The position numbers were made by a program, and so were the translations under genes. From assembly GCA_035638075.1 (NCBI GenBank), contig DASRAU010000029.1, positions 1-64,000 on the forward strand: a stretch of 64,000 nt of DNA, in the 5' to 3' direction. The DNA comes from DASRAU01 sp035638075. GTDB lineage: Bacteria > Acidobacteriota > Polarisedimenticolia > Gp22-AA2. Positions 23,154 through 32,268 of the stretch are shown in pieces (position 1 is the first letter of the stretch; every line of letters starts with the position of its first letter). The notes under the pieces are model-generated. The model saw only the letters and a program-made list of their open reading frames with translations, searched no databases and was not told where the DNA came from.

Positions 23154-23745
23154 GGTTCAGGAGGATCCCGGAGCGCGGCCACGGCATCTCCAGGACGCGT
23201 TCCGGGATCCTCCGCACCACCCGGCGCAGCCCTTCGGTCGCTTCGCTGACTCCGAGGAGCTCGGACAAAAGCGAGCCGTGGAACAGCGTCGGATGGCCGC
23301 GCTTCCCGTCGAAGGTCGGGACGACGATGCGACGCGCCGGCCAGACGCCGTCCCGGGGCATAATCCATTCCTTTTCCGCGGTTTCGAGCAGCGCGTCGAC
23401 GAGCCGGGTCTCGAGCGGCTGATCGACGGCGGCGATGAGGATCGCGTCGGGCGGCCGCGACAGGGCCGCGAGCCCCGCCTGGACCGACGACGCCTTTCCA
23501 TCGGAAGGCCGCGGGTTGATGACGGCGTGCGCCTTCCATCCGTGGGGACGCAGGATCGGCCGCACCATTCCCCGCAGCCGATCGGCCTCGCGACCCAGGA
23601 CGACGATGCACTCGTCGATCCGGCTGCGCTGCAGGGCCGAGAGCTGGTGCGACAGGAGCGGGCGGCCTCCCCAGCGAAGAAGCGCCTTCGGGAACCCCAT
23701 CCGCTCCGATTCCCCCGCCGCGAGCAACAGCGCCGTCGTCTTCAT
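23092..23745 (-). CDS. MobA/MocA-like nucleotidyltransferase
   Basis: 217 aa. The N-terminus KTTALLLAAGESERMGFPKA is the nucleotide-binding signature of MobA/MocA-type enzymes (LAAG.S.RMG.PKA). AAVDQPL and PTFDGKRGHPTLF match the family's metal/nucleotide site and the GHP motif. Members transfer CMP or GMP to molybdenum cofactor or act on related substrates. No molybdoenzyme is next to it. The start overlaps the citrate synthase stop by 4 nt (ATGA), so the two are translationally coupled. Its 3' end overlaps the convergent kelch/TSP3 gene by about 60 nt. Confidence 0.85.
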   Translation of the reverse strand: MKTTALLLAAGESERMGFPKALLRWGGRPLLSHQLSALQRSRIDECIVVLGREADRLRGMVRPILRPHGWKAHAVINPRPSDGKASSVQAGLAALSRPPDAILIAAVDQPLETRLVDALLETAEKEWIMPRDGVWPARRIVVPTFDGKRGHPTLFHGSLLSELLGVSEATEGLRRVVRRIPERVLEMPWPRSGILLNLNAPGDLEALREGDSSSLPA

Positions 23746-24863
23746 GCGCGTCCCTCCATGGGCACCCAGTCGCGATCCGGCGGGCCGATGTATTCCTCGA
23801 GCGGTCGGATCAGCCGGTTGTCGGTGTGCTGCTCGATGACGTGGGCGATCCATCCCGGCGCGCGGCTGGCGGCGAAGATCGGCGTGAACAGGTCCATCTC
23901 GAACCCCAGCATCGAGTAGGTGGAGGCGGCGTAGAAGTCGACGTTGGCGTTGAGGTTCTTCACCTCCTTGCACGTCGCCTCGATCACCGTGGACATGCGG
24001 TACCACTTCTCCTGCCCGGTCGCCTGCGCCAGGCGCGCCGACAGCTCCTTGAGGTGGATGGCGCGCGGGTCGAGCGTCTTGTAAACGCGGTGCCCGAAGC
24101 CCGGGATCTTCTTTTTCTGCGCCAGCGCGGCCCGCACGTGATCGGCGGCCCGGTCCGGGTCGTCGATGGTCTTCAGCAGCACCATGACATCGTGGTTCGC
24201 CCCGCCGTGGAGCGGACCCTTGAGCGTCGCGATGGCCGAGGTCACGGCGGCGTGCAGGTCGGCCATCGTCCCGGCGGCGACGCGCGCCGCGAAGGTCGAG
24301 GCGTTCAGCCCGTGATCCATCTGGAGGATCATGGCGACGTCGAGGCAGCGCACCGAAAGCGCCTCCGGCGACCGTCCCGTCATCATCCACAGGAAGTTGG
24401 CGGCGTGCCCCAGCTCGGGGTTGGGGCGCAAAGGCTCCTGCCCCTTGCGGGTCCGGTCGTGCAGCGTGATCGCGGTCGGCATCTGGGCCGCGATCCGGAA
24501 CCCCTTGCGCAGGTTGGCCTCGCGGGTGGACTCGTGCAGGTCCGGGTCGCCAATGGCCAGGGCCGAAACCGCGGTGCGCAGCACGTCCATCGGGGCGCCG
24601 TCCCTGGCGGCGCGCGCAATGAGGTCGCCGACCCGCTCCGGAAGCGCCCGCTGCGCTGCCAGGCTGCGGCGCGTCTCCTCGAGCTGGGTCCGGTTCGGCA
24701 ACTCGCCGTACCACAGCAGGTGCAGCACCTCCTCGAAGGAGGCGTGCGCGGCGAGGTCGTGAATGGAATAGCCGCGGTAGGCCAGGACGCCGCGCTCGCC
24801 GTCGATACGGCTGAGGCCGGTGCGCGCCGCCACCACCCCCTGGAGGCCTTCTTTTGCGAACAT
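23742..24863 (-). CDS. citrate synthase (or 2-methylcitrate synthase)
   Basis: 373 aa, the compact citrate synthase type. It contains GLQGVVAARTGLSRIDGERG, YRGYSIHDLA, MDHGLNAS, PLHGGANHDV and GFGHRVYK, which carry the conserved active-site His residues and surrounding segments. It should condense acetyl-CoA (or propionyl-CoA) with oxaloacetate. Sequence alone does not separate citrate from methylcitrate synthase. No prp genes are adjacent. It is the first gene of a two-gene unit with the MobA-like gene. Confidence 0.92.
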   Translation of the reverse strand: MFAKEGLQGVVAARTGLSRIDGERGVLAYRGYSIHDLAAHASFEEVLHLLWYGELPNRTQLEETRRSLAAQRALPERVGDLIARAARDGAPMDVLRTAVSALAIGDPDLHESTREANLRKGFRIAAQMPTAITLHDRTRKGQEPLRPNPELGHAANFLWMMTGRSPEALSVRCLDVAMILQMDHGLNASTFAARVAAGTMADLHAAVTSAIATLKGPLHGGANHDVMVLLKTIDDPDRAADHVRAALAQKKKIPGFGHRVYKTLDPRAIHLKELSARLAQATGQEKWYRMSTVIEATCKEVKNLNANVDFYAASTYSMLGFEMDLFTPIFAASRAPGWIAHVIEQHTDNRLIRPLEEYIGPPDRDWVPMEGRA

Positions 24864-24927
24864 CTTCGCCCCCCGACCCGGATCCTCTCCGGCCGCTCAT
24901 TATAATGAAGGCCTTCCGGAGGGGTGC

Positions 24928-25905
24928 ATGGCGGCGATCGACGAGGGTCTGGGACCGGACGAGCTGCGGCTGGCGCGGCCGCGTGTGGCGCGCGGGGCGC
25001 GGGTCACCCCCCTCCTGCCGTCGGATCTGCTGAGCGGCCGGACCGGCCAGCCGGTCTCCCTCAAGTGCGAGAACCTGCAGGCGGGCGGCGCCTTCAAGAT
25101 CCGCGGCGCGACCAACTTCGTCGCCTGCCTGGACGCCGAAGCCCGGTCGCGGGGCCTCATCACGTATTCGTCCGGCAACCACGCCATCGCCATGTCGCTC
25201 GCCGCGAAGCGGGCGGGGGTGCGGGCGGTCGTGGTCATGCCCGAGACCGCACCGGCCATCAAGAAGGACCGGGTCCGCGACCTCGGCGCCGAGATCCACC
25301 TGTGCGGCACCACCTCGCTCGAGCGGCACGCGCGCGCCAAGGAGATCGCGGAACAGCGCAGCCTGACGATGGTGCCGCCGTTCGATCATCCGTTCATCAT
25401 CGCCGGGCAATCAACGACGGGGGTCGAGATCCTCGAGCAGATGCCGGAGGCGTCGGCGGTCCTCGTGCCGGTCGGCGGCGGCGGACTGCTCGCCGGGATC
25501 GCGCTGGCGTGCGCCTACCACAAGCGCGGCGTCAAGGTGATCGGCGTCGAGCCGAAGGGGGCCGCGAAGATGTCGTCGTCCCTCGCCGCGCGGGCCCCGG
25601 TCACGCTCCCGTCGGTCGGCTCCATCGCCGACGGACTCCTGCCCAGCCGTCCCGGGGATCTGACCTTCGCGGTGGCACAGCGCTACGTGCACGAGGTGGT
25701 CACCGTCGACGACGACGCGATCGCCGACGCGGCGCGGCGCCTCCTGCTCGACGAGCGGCTCCTCGTCGAGTGGAGCGGTGCCGTCGGAGTCGCCGCCCTC
25801 CTGTCCGGCGCGGTCCGGCTGGCCGGACCGGCCGCGGTGGTCCTCAGCGGCGGCAACGTCGATCCGGCACGGCTGCTCGCCGGCCTGGAAAACACAACCG
25901 CCTAG
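24928..25905 (+). CDS. threonine dehydratase / serine racemase-like PLP enzyme
   Basis: 325 aa, fold-type II PLP enzyme without a C-terminal ACT domain. GGAFKIRGATNF carries the PLP Lys. SSGNHAIAMS is the phosphate-binding SSGNH motif, and PVGGGGLLAG is the Gly-rich cofactor loop. Short, ACT-less enzymes of this type are catabolic threonine/serine dehydratases or serine racemases, so the exact reaction is open. ATG 24928 follows CGGAGGGG. A TATAAT sequence lies at 24901-24906, but I see no matching -35 box. Confidence 0.88.
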   Translation: MAAIDEGLGPDELRLARPRVARGARVTPLLPSDLLSGRTGQPVSLKCENLQAGGAFKIRGATNFVACLDAEARSRGLITYSSGNHAIAMSLAAKRAGVRAVVVMPETAPAIKKDRVRDLGAEIHLCGTTSLERHARAKEIAEQRSLTMVPPFDHPFIIAGQSTTGVEILEQMPEASAVLVPVGGGGLLAGIALACAYHKRGVKVIGVEPKGAAKMSSSLAARAPVTLPSVGSIADGLLPSRPGDLTFAVAQRYVHEVVTVDDDAIADAARRLLLDERLLVEWSGAVGVAALLSGAVRLAGPAAVVLSGGNVDPARLLAGLENTTA

Positions 25906-26024
25906 ACGCCGGGACCACCACCGCCGTATAGGGGAGCGTGTCGGGGGGCGGTGCAGCCCGGGTCGACGCCGTGCCGGGCTTGCCGAATCTGCTAGACTCC
26001 CCCCCCTTCCGGAGGAGCCGATCG

Positions 26025-26498
26025 ATGTCGACGGTCCGAACGCGCCGCCGCGCGCAGCGTGGATTCACCCTCATCGAGCTGCTGATCGTCGTGACCATCA
26101 TCGGCATCATCGCGGCGCTGGCCTTCCCCAACCTGAAGAACGCGATGGACCGCGCCAAGCAGAAGGCGACCATGACCGACATGCGCGGCATCGGCAACGC
26201 CCTCGAGCTGTACTCGGTGGACTACAACACCTATCCGCGCGGCCTGAGCGACGCCGGCGCGGGAGCCCTGACCGGGATGTTGTCGCCGCAGTACATGCGC
26301 ACGGTTCCCCCGACCGACGGGTTCGGCGGTCAGTGGCACGTGGACACCAATGCGTCGGGCAGCCAGTACACCATCACGTCCTACGGACGCGACAGCGCGC
26401 CGGGAACCAACACCGGCGGCCTGACGACCGACATGAACTGCGACATCGTCTACACCAACAGCTCCTTCTACCAATGGCCGGGCAGCGCACAGCAGTAG
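26025..26498 (+). CDS. type IV pilin / type II secretion pseudopilin-like protein
   Basis: 157 aa. A short positive leader is cut at RRAQRG|FTLIELLIVVTIIGIIA, the prepilin peptidase signature with Glu5. A 20-residue hydrophobic helix follows, then DRAKQKATMTDMRGIGNALE and a soluble domain with PRGLSDAGAG and MNCDIVYTNSS. The length and YSVDYNTYP..L pattern resemble GspG-type major pseudopilins. It is an orphan: no other pilus or secretion gene is adjacent. GGAGGAG lies 7 nt before ATG 26025. Confidence 0.88.
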   Translation: MSTVRTRRRAQRGFTLIELLIVVTIIGIIAALAFPNLKNAMDRAKQKATMTDMRGIGNALELYSVDYNTYPRGLSDAGAGALTGMLSPQYMRTVPPTDGFGGQWHVDTNASGSQYTITSYGRDSAPGTNTGGLTTDMNCDIVYTNSSFYQWPGSAQQ

Positions 26499-26689
26499 GA
26501 TCCCGCCGCCGTCACGGGTCGCGGCGCTCCCGCGTCACCCGGCCGCGGCTCCGTCCCCACCCCGCCCGTTCTTCGCGTCGTCTTGCCGGGCGCGGCCGCC
26601 CTGCGCTAACATCCGGCCGCTCTCACACAACGACACGACGAAGGACCGGCGCGCGCTTCTCTTTCCGCGCGCTCCTCCGGGGAGGGTGG

Positions 26690-26917
26690 ATGGCGTCCCG
26701 CGCCCATGAGAATGAAGCCAAGGATGCCGGGAATGCCAGGGAGGCGAAGGACCAGGAAACGGTCCTTCCGCCCGGCCAGCGGGATCGCACCGGGTTCTGG
26801 TACCCGGCCGGTTACGCCGATCCCCAGACGCTGGTGCGACGGCGACCCCGGCGCAGCCACAGCGCGGACCCCGTTCCGGACCCGGACACGCCCGAGGACC
26901 TGACGGACCCGAGCTGA
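26690..26917 (+). CDS. 75-aa hydrophilic protein upstream of the ParB-like gene
   Basis: ATG 26690 follows GGGGAGGGTGG. The product is strongly charged and Pro-rich (RAHENEAKDAGNAREAKDQE, RTGFWYPAGYADPQTLVRRR, DPVPDPDTPEDLTDPS) and looks disordered. It has no hydrophobic segment. Its stop lies 1 nt before the GTG of the next gene, so the two form an operon. No family is recognised. The weak TTGCCG-18-TAACAT pair at 26583-26612 might be its promoter. Confidence 0.55.
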   Translation: MASRAHENEAKDAGNAREAKDQETVLPPGQRDRTGFWYPAGYADPQTLVRRRPRRSHSADPVPDPDTPEDLTDPS

Positions 26918-26918
26918 C

Positions 26919-27845
26919 GTGGCCACCTCCGGGGCGACCTCGTTCTCCGTCCACCCCGAAGGCGCGCGCGTTCCCGCCGAGGTGGATCGCCTGGCGGAAC
27001 AGGTCGTCGCCGACGGGGGAACGGTCCTCGCGGCCTACCGCGAGCCGGTTGGCGGACACTGGCAGCTCTTCGCGCTCCTCCCCCGTCCCCGCGTGGCGCC
27101 GACGCCGTACCAGCGTGACCTTTCCAAGGCCCACGCCGAGCGCCTGCACAAGGTGATCAAGAGGCTCGACCGGTTCGTGGACCCGGTCGTGGCGGTGCGC
27201 GGCGGCGAAGGGTACTGGGTGCCGAACGGCAACCACCGCCGCTGGGCCCTCGACAAGCTGAAGGCCGACTTCGTCCCGGCGATCCTCGTCCCCGAGCCGG
27301 AGGTGGCCTTCCAGATCCTGGCGCTCAATACCGAGAAGGCGCACAACCTCAAGGAGAAGTCCCTCGAGGTGATCCGCATGTACCGCGGACTGATGGAGGA
27401 GGGCGACCGGCGCCACGAGGACTCGTTCGCCTTCCAGTTCGAGGAGCCGCACTTCATCACCCTCGGGCTCCTGTACGAGAAGAACGCCCGCTTCGCGGGA
27501 GGCGCCTATGCGCCGATCCTGCGCCGCGTGGACGGCTTCCTCGACCGGACGCTCAGGAGCGCCTTCGAAGTGCGCGAGGAGCGCGCCGCCCGCGTCGCCG
27601 AGGCCGACGACCAGCTCAAGAAGATCGTCGAGAAGCTCAAGCGCCGGGGCATCCGGCATCCCTACGTGAAGAACTTCGTCCTGTCGCGCACCAATCCGCT
27701 CTACCGCACCCGCAGCAAGACGAAGCCCTCCTTCGACACGACGATCCGCCGCCTCATCGACAACCTCGAGGCGTTCGACGTCGAGAGGATCCGCTACGAC
27801 GAGGTCGCGCGCGCCGGCGCCTATGCCGCCCCCGCGGCCGGCTGA
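26919..27845 (+). CDS. ParB/sulfiredoxin-fold (ParBc-like) protein
   Basis: 308 aa. Residues about 45-140 contain PTPYQRDLSKAHAERLHKVI, DPVVAVRGGEGYWVPNGNHR and RWALDKL. The NGNHRRWAL segment matches the GxHRxxA motif of ParB-like nuclease/CTPase domains. The C-terminal part (RVAEADDQLKKIVEKLKRRG, then VKNFVLSRTNP) is helical and basic. There is no ParA partner and no canonical ParB helix-turn-helix that I can point to, so a chromosome segregation role is not implied. The start is GTG 26919, directly after the small upstream gene. Confidence 0.78.
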   Translation: MATSGATSFSVHPEGARVPAEVDRLAEQVVADGGTVLAAYREPVGGHWQLFALLPRPRVAPTPYQRDLSKAHAERLHKVIKRLDRFVDPVVAVRGGEGYWVPNGNHRRWALDKLKADFVPAILVPEPEVAFQILALNTEKAHNLKEKSLEVIRMYRGLMEEGDRRHEDSFAFQFEEPHFITLGLLYEKNARFAGGAYAPILRRVDGFLDRTLRSAFEVREERAARVAEADDQLKKIVEKLKRRGIRHPYVKNFVLSRTNPLYRTRSKTKPSFDTTIRRLIDNLEAFDVERIRYDEVARAGAYAAPAAG

Positions 27846-27925
27846 TCCGCCGATCCAGCCCGCGCGCCCTCCGTCGGGACCGCGCCCTCTCCAGCGCCGA
27901 GGCCTCAGACGCCCGCAAAGAAAAA

Positions 27926-27952
27926 GGGCGTCCGGTCATCGACCGGACGCCC
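27926..27952 (-). terminator. rho-independent terminator of the MopE-like gene
   Basis: A perfect 12-bp stem (GGGCGTCCGGTC and GACCGGACGCCC) has a 3-nt loop. On the minus strand it is followed by TTTTTCTTTG. It lies 25 nt after the minus-strand stop at 27978. It also lies 80 nt beyond the ParB-like stop and may serve both converging genes, though the T-tract favours the minus strand. Confidence 0.92.
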
Positions 27953-27977
27953 CGTGTCCTTCCGGACGGGACCGCGC

Positions 27978-30900
27978 CTAGGGGGCGACGATCTCGCCGG
28001 TGATTCCGAAGAAGTCCTGGAACTCCGGCTTGCCGTCGGTCTCGATGACGATCAACCGCGGGTTCGCGAACTTCACGATCCCGTTGAGGTCGAGGCCGTC
28101 GGTCTGGAACGGCGGAGTCAAACCCTCCGCATTCTGCCCGGCGTCGGTCGGGGACGGGCCGCTGACGGCCCCGCTCCCCGCCGCCGGCGGGCTCGTGACC
28201 GGCGTGCCGCCGGCGCAGACGGACCCCGGATCGTGCGGGGGCGGCGGCTCACGCTTGCCGAGGATGTCCGGCCGGATGCGCAGCTTCCCGCCCTCGTTGG
28301 TCAGGCTCCAGTTGGTGATCAGCTCGAAGTCCACGCACACCGCCGCGAACTTGCAGTCGCCGTTGATCTCGGCCGTCGTCCCCGTGCAGGTGCCGACCGT
28401 GGTGAGGCTCGCGACCGTGTTGTCCAGGTTGCGGTCCAGGACCACGCCGACCAGGAAGTTCTTGAAGCGCAGGTCGGACTCGATGATCCCCGACGTGCCC
28501 GGGTCGTCGTGCAGCAGCAGGCGCGGCGGCGTGTTCATCTGGCCGCAGAACAGGAACTTCTGGTCGAAGAACAGGTTGAGGAACGGCGTCGCCTCGCAGA
28601 TGGTCTGCCCGTTCCCCGTCCCGAGCGTGGCGCAGAAGCTGTGCTCGTGCGTCGCGCCGAAGCAGGCGCCGCGCGCGACCACCTGCGCGGCCGCCAGCGG
28701 CTCGGTGATCGTCCCGCAGTCCACCCGCTTCTGGCCCTGGCAGATGCCGCGCTTGATCGCCGTGTCGAGGGTCGAGCAGTCCGGCTCGAGGAAATCACCG
28801 ACGGTCTTGCCGGACGGCTTGCAGACGGTGTTGAACTCCCCCTGCGCCTGCATCGCCGCGAAGAGCTGGTTGACGATGTCGTCCGTCATGACGAAGTAGG
28901 TGTTGCCCGCGGGAGGCGGCTGCGATGCCGCCGGCATCGGCGCGGGGTTCGACACCCCGCCCGGGTTGTCGAGCGTGTCCGGGTCGGTGAAGGTCGAGGA
29001 GAACTGGCCGTCGAGGCCGATGGTCACGCCGTCGGTCTTGATGTCCACCGAGGTCGGCGTGGTCGTCAGGAGCTTGCCGGTGTCGGCGACCGCGCCGGCG
29101 TCCGGCTTGATGCCCTTCATCGCCACCGGGAACTCCTCGATCTGGAGCTGCGCGTTGAGATCATCGCTGTTGGCGACGTCATCGAACGACGGCCCCAGGT
29201 CGAACGGCGGATCCACCTGGCCGAACGTGAAGATGAAGACCAGTCCGTCGACGATCGCCTTGCCGAGCGTGATGAAGAAGTTGGCGACCGCCGAGAAGCA
29301 GTTGACCTCGGAGCGGTTGGCGGAGACGTGCCCGTCGGCGATGGCGGACGGCTTGACGAACTGGCCGTTGATGTCGCCGCCGTTCAGCATGTGCGCCTCG
29401 TCCACCGGGAAGACGAAGCGGATCGGCTGCGCCCCCGGCTTCGGAATCGTGAAGTCGATGTCGACGTCGACGATCACCTCCGACCAGCAGATGAAGTCAC
29501 AGCCGTCGCAGCAGTAGCCGTAGGTGTTGGTGAAGACCTTCATCTCCGGCACGAACGCCGTCATGGTGATGAGGTTGTCGGCGAGCTCGACCGAGCAGGT
29601 GAAGTCGCCGTTGAAGGTGACGTCCGTGATCTTCGTGGAGGCGGTCGGGTTGCAGGCCGCGTCCACCTCGACCTCCTTGCCCGGGAACTGCTTGCCCACG
29701 AGCTTGGAGAGGATCTGCGCCTTGGTGTCGGCGTTGGCGTTCGCGCAGGTCTGGGTGAAGAAGGTGTCGAGCGCCGACTTGGTCATCCCCATGGCGAAGG
29801 CGTTGGGGACGACGTTGCCGGCCGCGGGCCTGATGTGCGACAGGAGCGCCTCGCGGGCGGTCACGTCCACGAGCGCCGCCAGCTCGTTCTGCTGCGCAGG
29901 CGAGAGCGAGCCGGGCTTGGAGACGTCTCCCACCGCGAATGTGAGCGCGTCGTACGTGGCGTTCCCCTCGTCGTCGGCCGCCCGGGCATACAGGTAGTTG
30001 GAGCCCGGGTCGAGGGTGAAGGCCTCGGTGTTGGTCCCCGCGATCTCCGCCGCCAGGTCGGTCTGGTTGAGCGTCGTCGAGAAGGTCAGAGTCACCTTGT
30101 CGCCGGTGTTGACGCCGTCACCCGGGGTCACCACCTGGCCGACCTCCGGGTCGAGCGCCTTGCCGTTGACGGACAGCTCGGCGATGTGCGAGCCGCCGCA
30201 GACGACTCCTTCCACCGGCGTCGGCACGACATTGGTGAGCTGGCCGGACGTCGGGTTGGTGATCGTGATGCTGAAGACGACCGAGGTCGCCTTGTCGGTG
30301 AGGTCGTCCTCGACGCACTGCGTGGACTGCGGGTTGCGCCGCGCGCCCGCCTGCGGCTCGCCGCTGACCGTGATGATGTGCGTCCCGCAGCCCAGCCCGT
30401 CGAGGCTGAACGACAGGGTGTTGGAGCCGAGCGAGGCGATCGGCGCGCTGTCCACCAGGAGATCCACCACGTGGACGGTGACGCCGCCGATGGCCACGTC
30501 GCCGGCGTACTTGCCGCCGGGGAAGTCCGTGGCCGGGTCGAGCCCGAGCCCGGCGACGATGTCCACGCCGTCCACCTTGATCACGAGCGAGGCCGGATCG
30601 ACGCGCGGCAGCGCGACGAAGACCGGCGTCAGGGTGCTCTCGGAGGCGCTGACGACGTCCCCGCTCGGTCGGATGACGTCGAGGTACGGCACGTTGGAAC
30701 AGTAGGCCACCGCGGTGTTGGGGCCGTCGGTCGCGGTGACGCGCAGCATCGGCACGGGGGCGAAGACTTGGTGCTTGGTCCCCTTGGCGCTCCTGGTCGT
30801 CGCCAGCTTGAAGTCGCCCGGGCCGATCTTGCTCGCGAGGTGGGCCTGGTCGCCCGCATTAGCCGGCAGAACGCCGAGCACCGAGCCGTCGAGGCCGATG

Positions 30901-32234
30901 GCGAGCAGTTCCGCCTTCACCTCGGTGTCCGGCCCGCCGTGCAGGACGTCATAGTTGACGAGGTGCCAGCCGGTGCAGTCGGCGCCGCTGCTGCCGTTGA
31001 CGTAGCGCAGGGAGCACTCGACCGCGAGCTGCGACGAGCCGCAAGCGGCGTCGTCGAGGTCGGTCGTCCCGTCGCAGTCGTTGTCGATGAGGTCGCTGCA
31101 GGTCGGACCGCTGGGACCCTCGACCGTGCCGGTCTTGGCGGCGGCGTTGCAGATGGTGCCCGTGCCGTCGGATTTGCAGACCTTCACGCCGGTCGATTCG
31201 CAGGCACCGACGCCGACCGTGCAGGAGTCACCAAGGTCGGTGAAGTCCTCGTCCGCGCCGTCGTTGCCATCGTTGTCCAGGCCGTCGCACTTCTCCGCCG
31301 TCTGGCAGTTCGAATCGGCGATGTCGGTGACGCCATCGCAGTCGTTGTCCTTGCCGTCGGAGCACTTGCCGGTCCCCGCGGGCCCTTCCACGCCCGGGAT
31401 CCCCGCGACGGCGGTGCACTCCAGGGCCGACCCGTCGGCGGTGCACTTGAAGATTCCGTTGGTCCGGCAGACACCGACCCCGGCGAAGCACGGCAGCCCC
31501 TTGTTGGCGAACAGCGGATCGTTGTCCACCAGGCCGTCGCCGTTGTTGTCGAACCCGTCGCACTTCTCCGCCGTCTGGCAGGAGGGCTCCTGGTGATCCG
31601 TCAGGCCGTCGCAGTCGTTGTCCTCGCCGTCGAAGCAGGCTGCCTCGGAGGCCGAGACCAGCGGCTCGGGATTCTGGAAATGCTGGAAGTGACCGGGCAG
31701 GATGGCGCACTCGGTGCCGGAGCCGTCCGCCTTGCAGACGGTGCTGGCGCCGGTGAGGCAGCACCCCCCCGGGTCTCCGGTGCTGCAGCCGGCCGGGTCG
31801 CCGAACGAGCAGATCGCCGCGGCGCACTGCGGATCCAGCTGATCCGTCTTGCCGTCGCCGTCGTTGTCGATCCCGTCCTGGCAGTCGTAATCGCCTGAGT
31901 TCGCGCTCTCCTTGCTCAGCAGGTAGCCTTCGTCGACGTTGCCGTCGCAGTTGTCGTCGACGGTGTTGCACGTCTCCGACGCCCCCGGATTGATCGCGGG
32001 ATTGGAGTCGTTGCAGTCCTGCTCCCCACCGTTGGCGCAGGCCGGGTTGCCGGGCGCGCCGTAACCGTCGCCGTCCAGGTCGTGGCAATCGACGGACGGC
32101 CGCGGCAGAACCGTCGGCCTGGGTGTGGGCATCACCTGCGCCAGCACGGGCGCCGCGGCGAACGCCAGGACGACGAGGGCCAGGAAGGCCCCGGTCAGGA
32201 CAGGCAGAGTGGTGCTACAGCGCTTCGTGTCCAT
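27978..32234 (-). CDS. 1418-aa secreted protein with MopE-type metal-binding repeats
   Basis: ATG 32234 follows GGGGGGAAG. A signal peptide (LTGAFLALVVLAFAAAPVLA) is followed by the MopE-like motif DGDGYGAPGNPAC..GGEQDCND and ASETCNTVDDNCDGNVDEG. Four more Cys/Asp-rich units come next (CFDGEDNDCDGLTDHQEPSC, CSDGKDNDCDGVTD, CDGLDNDGNDGADEDF, CSDLIDNDCDGTTD), up to about residue 400. These are the pattern of MopE-type putative metal-binding repeats. The remaining 1000 residues are beta-rich, Asp/Thr-rich and not assigned (PTSGQLTNVVPTPVEGVVCG; CDGCDFICWSEVIVDVDIDF). No membrane anchor is seen. A role in metal binding at the cell surface is inference. Confidence 0.86.
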   Translation of the reverse strand: MDTKRCSTTLPVLTGAFLALVVLAFAAAPVLAQVMPTPRPTVLPRPSVDCHDLDGDGYGAPGNPACANGGEQDCNDSNPAINPGASETCNTVDDNCDGNVDEGYLLSKESANSGDYDCQDGIDNDGDGKTDQLDPQCAAAICSFGDPAGCSTGDPGGCCLTGASTVCKADGSGTECAILPGHFQHFQNPEPLVSASEAACFDGEDNDCDGLTDHQEPSCQTAEKCDGFDNNGDGLVDNDPLFANKGLPCFAGVGVCRTNGIFKCTADGSALECTAVAGIPGVEGPAGTGKCSDGKDNDCDGVTDIADSNCQTAEKCDGLDNDGNDGADEDFTDLGDSCTVGVGACESTGVKVCKSDGTGTICNAAAKTGTVEGPSGPTCSDLIDNDCDGTTDLDDAACGSSQLAVECSLRYVNGSSGADCTGWHLVNYDVLHGGPDTEVKAELLAIGLDGSVLGVLPANAGDQAHLASKIGPGDFKLATTRSAKGTKHQVFAPVPMLRVTATDGPNTAVAYCSNVPYLDVIRPSGDVVSASESTLTPVFVALPRVDPASLVIKVDGVDIVAGLGLDPATDFPGGKYAGDVAIGGVTVHVVDLLVDSAPIASLGSNTLSFSLDGLGCGTHIITVSGEPQAGARRNPQSTQCVEDDLTDKATSVVFSITITNPTSGQLTNVVPTPVEGVVCGGSHIAELSVNGKALDPEVGQVVTPGDGVNTGDKVTLTFSTTLNQTDLAAEIAGTNTEAFTLDPGSNYLYARAADDEGNATYDALTFAVGDVSKPGSLSPAQQNELAALVDVTAREALLSHIRPAAGNVVPNAFAMGMTKSALDTFFTQTCANANADTKAQILSKLVGKQFPGKEVEVDAACNPTASTKITDVTFNGDFTCSVELADNLITMTAFVPEMKVFTNTYGYCCDGCDFICWSEVIVDVDIDFTIPKPGAQPIRFVFPVDEAHMLNGGDINGQFVKPSAIADGHVSANRSEVNCFSAVANFFITLGKAIVDGLVFIFTFGQVDPPFDLGPSFDDVANSDDLNAQLQIEEFPVAMKGIKPDAGAVADTGKLLTTTPTSVDIKTDGVTIGLDGQFSSTFTDPDTLDNPGGVSNPAPMPAASQPPPAGNTYFVMTDDIVNQLFAAMQAQGEFNTVCKPSGKTVGDFLEPDCSTLDTAIKRGICQGQKRVDCGTITEPLAAAQVVARGACFGATHEHSFCATLGTGNGQTICEATPFLNLFFDQKFLFCGQMNTPPRLLLHDDPGTSGIIESDLRFKNFLVGVVLDRNLDNTVASLTTVGTCTGTTAEINGDCKFAAVCVDFELITNWSLTNEGGKLRIRPDILGKREPPPPHDPGSVCAGGTPVTSPPAAGSGAVSGPSPTDAGQNAEGLTPPFQTDGLDLNGIVKFANPRLIVIETDGKPEFQDFFGITGEIVAP

Positions 32235-32245
32235 CTTCCCCCCTG

Positions 32246-32268
32246 CCGCGGGCCGAGCGGGCCCGCGG
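32246..32268 (-). promoter_or_regulatory. 5'-leader hairpin before the MopE-like gene
   Basis: CCGCGGGC and GCCCGCGG form a perfect 8-bp stem around a 7-nt loop. It ends 11 nt upstream of the MopE-like start codon, so it abuts the ribosome binding site. It could modulate translation or be an operator. The function is unproven. Confidence 0.35.

Noticed and set aside
24901..24906. TATAAT as a promoter for the threonine-dehydratase-like gene
   Set aside because: The hexamer is perfect, but no -35 like sequence lies 16-18 nt upstream, so it was only mentioned with the gene.
27954..31898. 1314-aa open frame on the plus strand opposite the MopE-like gene
   Set aside because: Val/Arg/Gly/Asp-rich translation without domains, produced by the GC-rich third positions of the opposite gene. 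The minus-strand protein has a signal peptide, Cys repeats, ribosome binding site and terminator.
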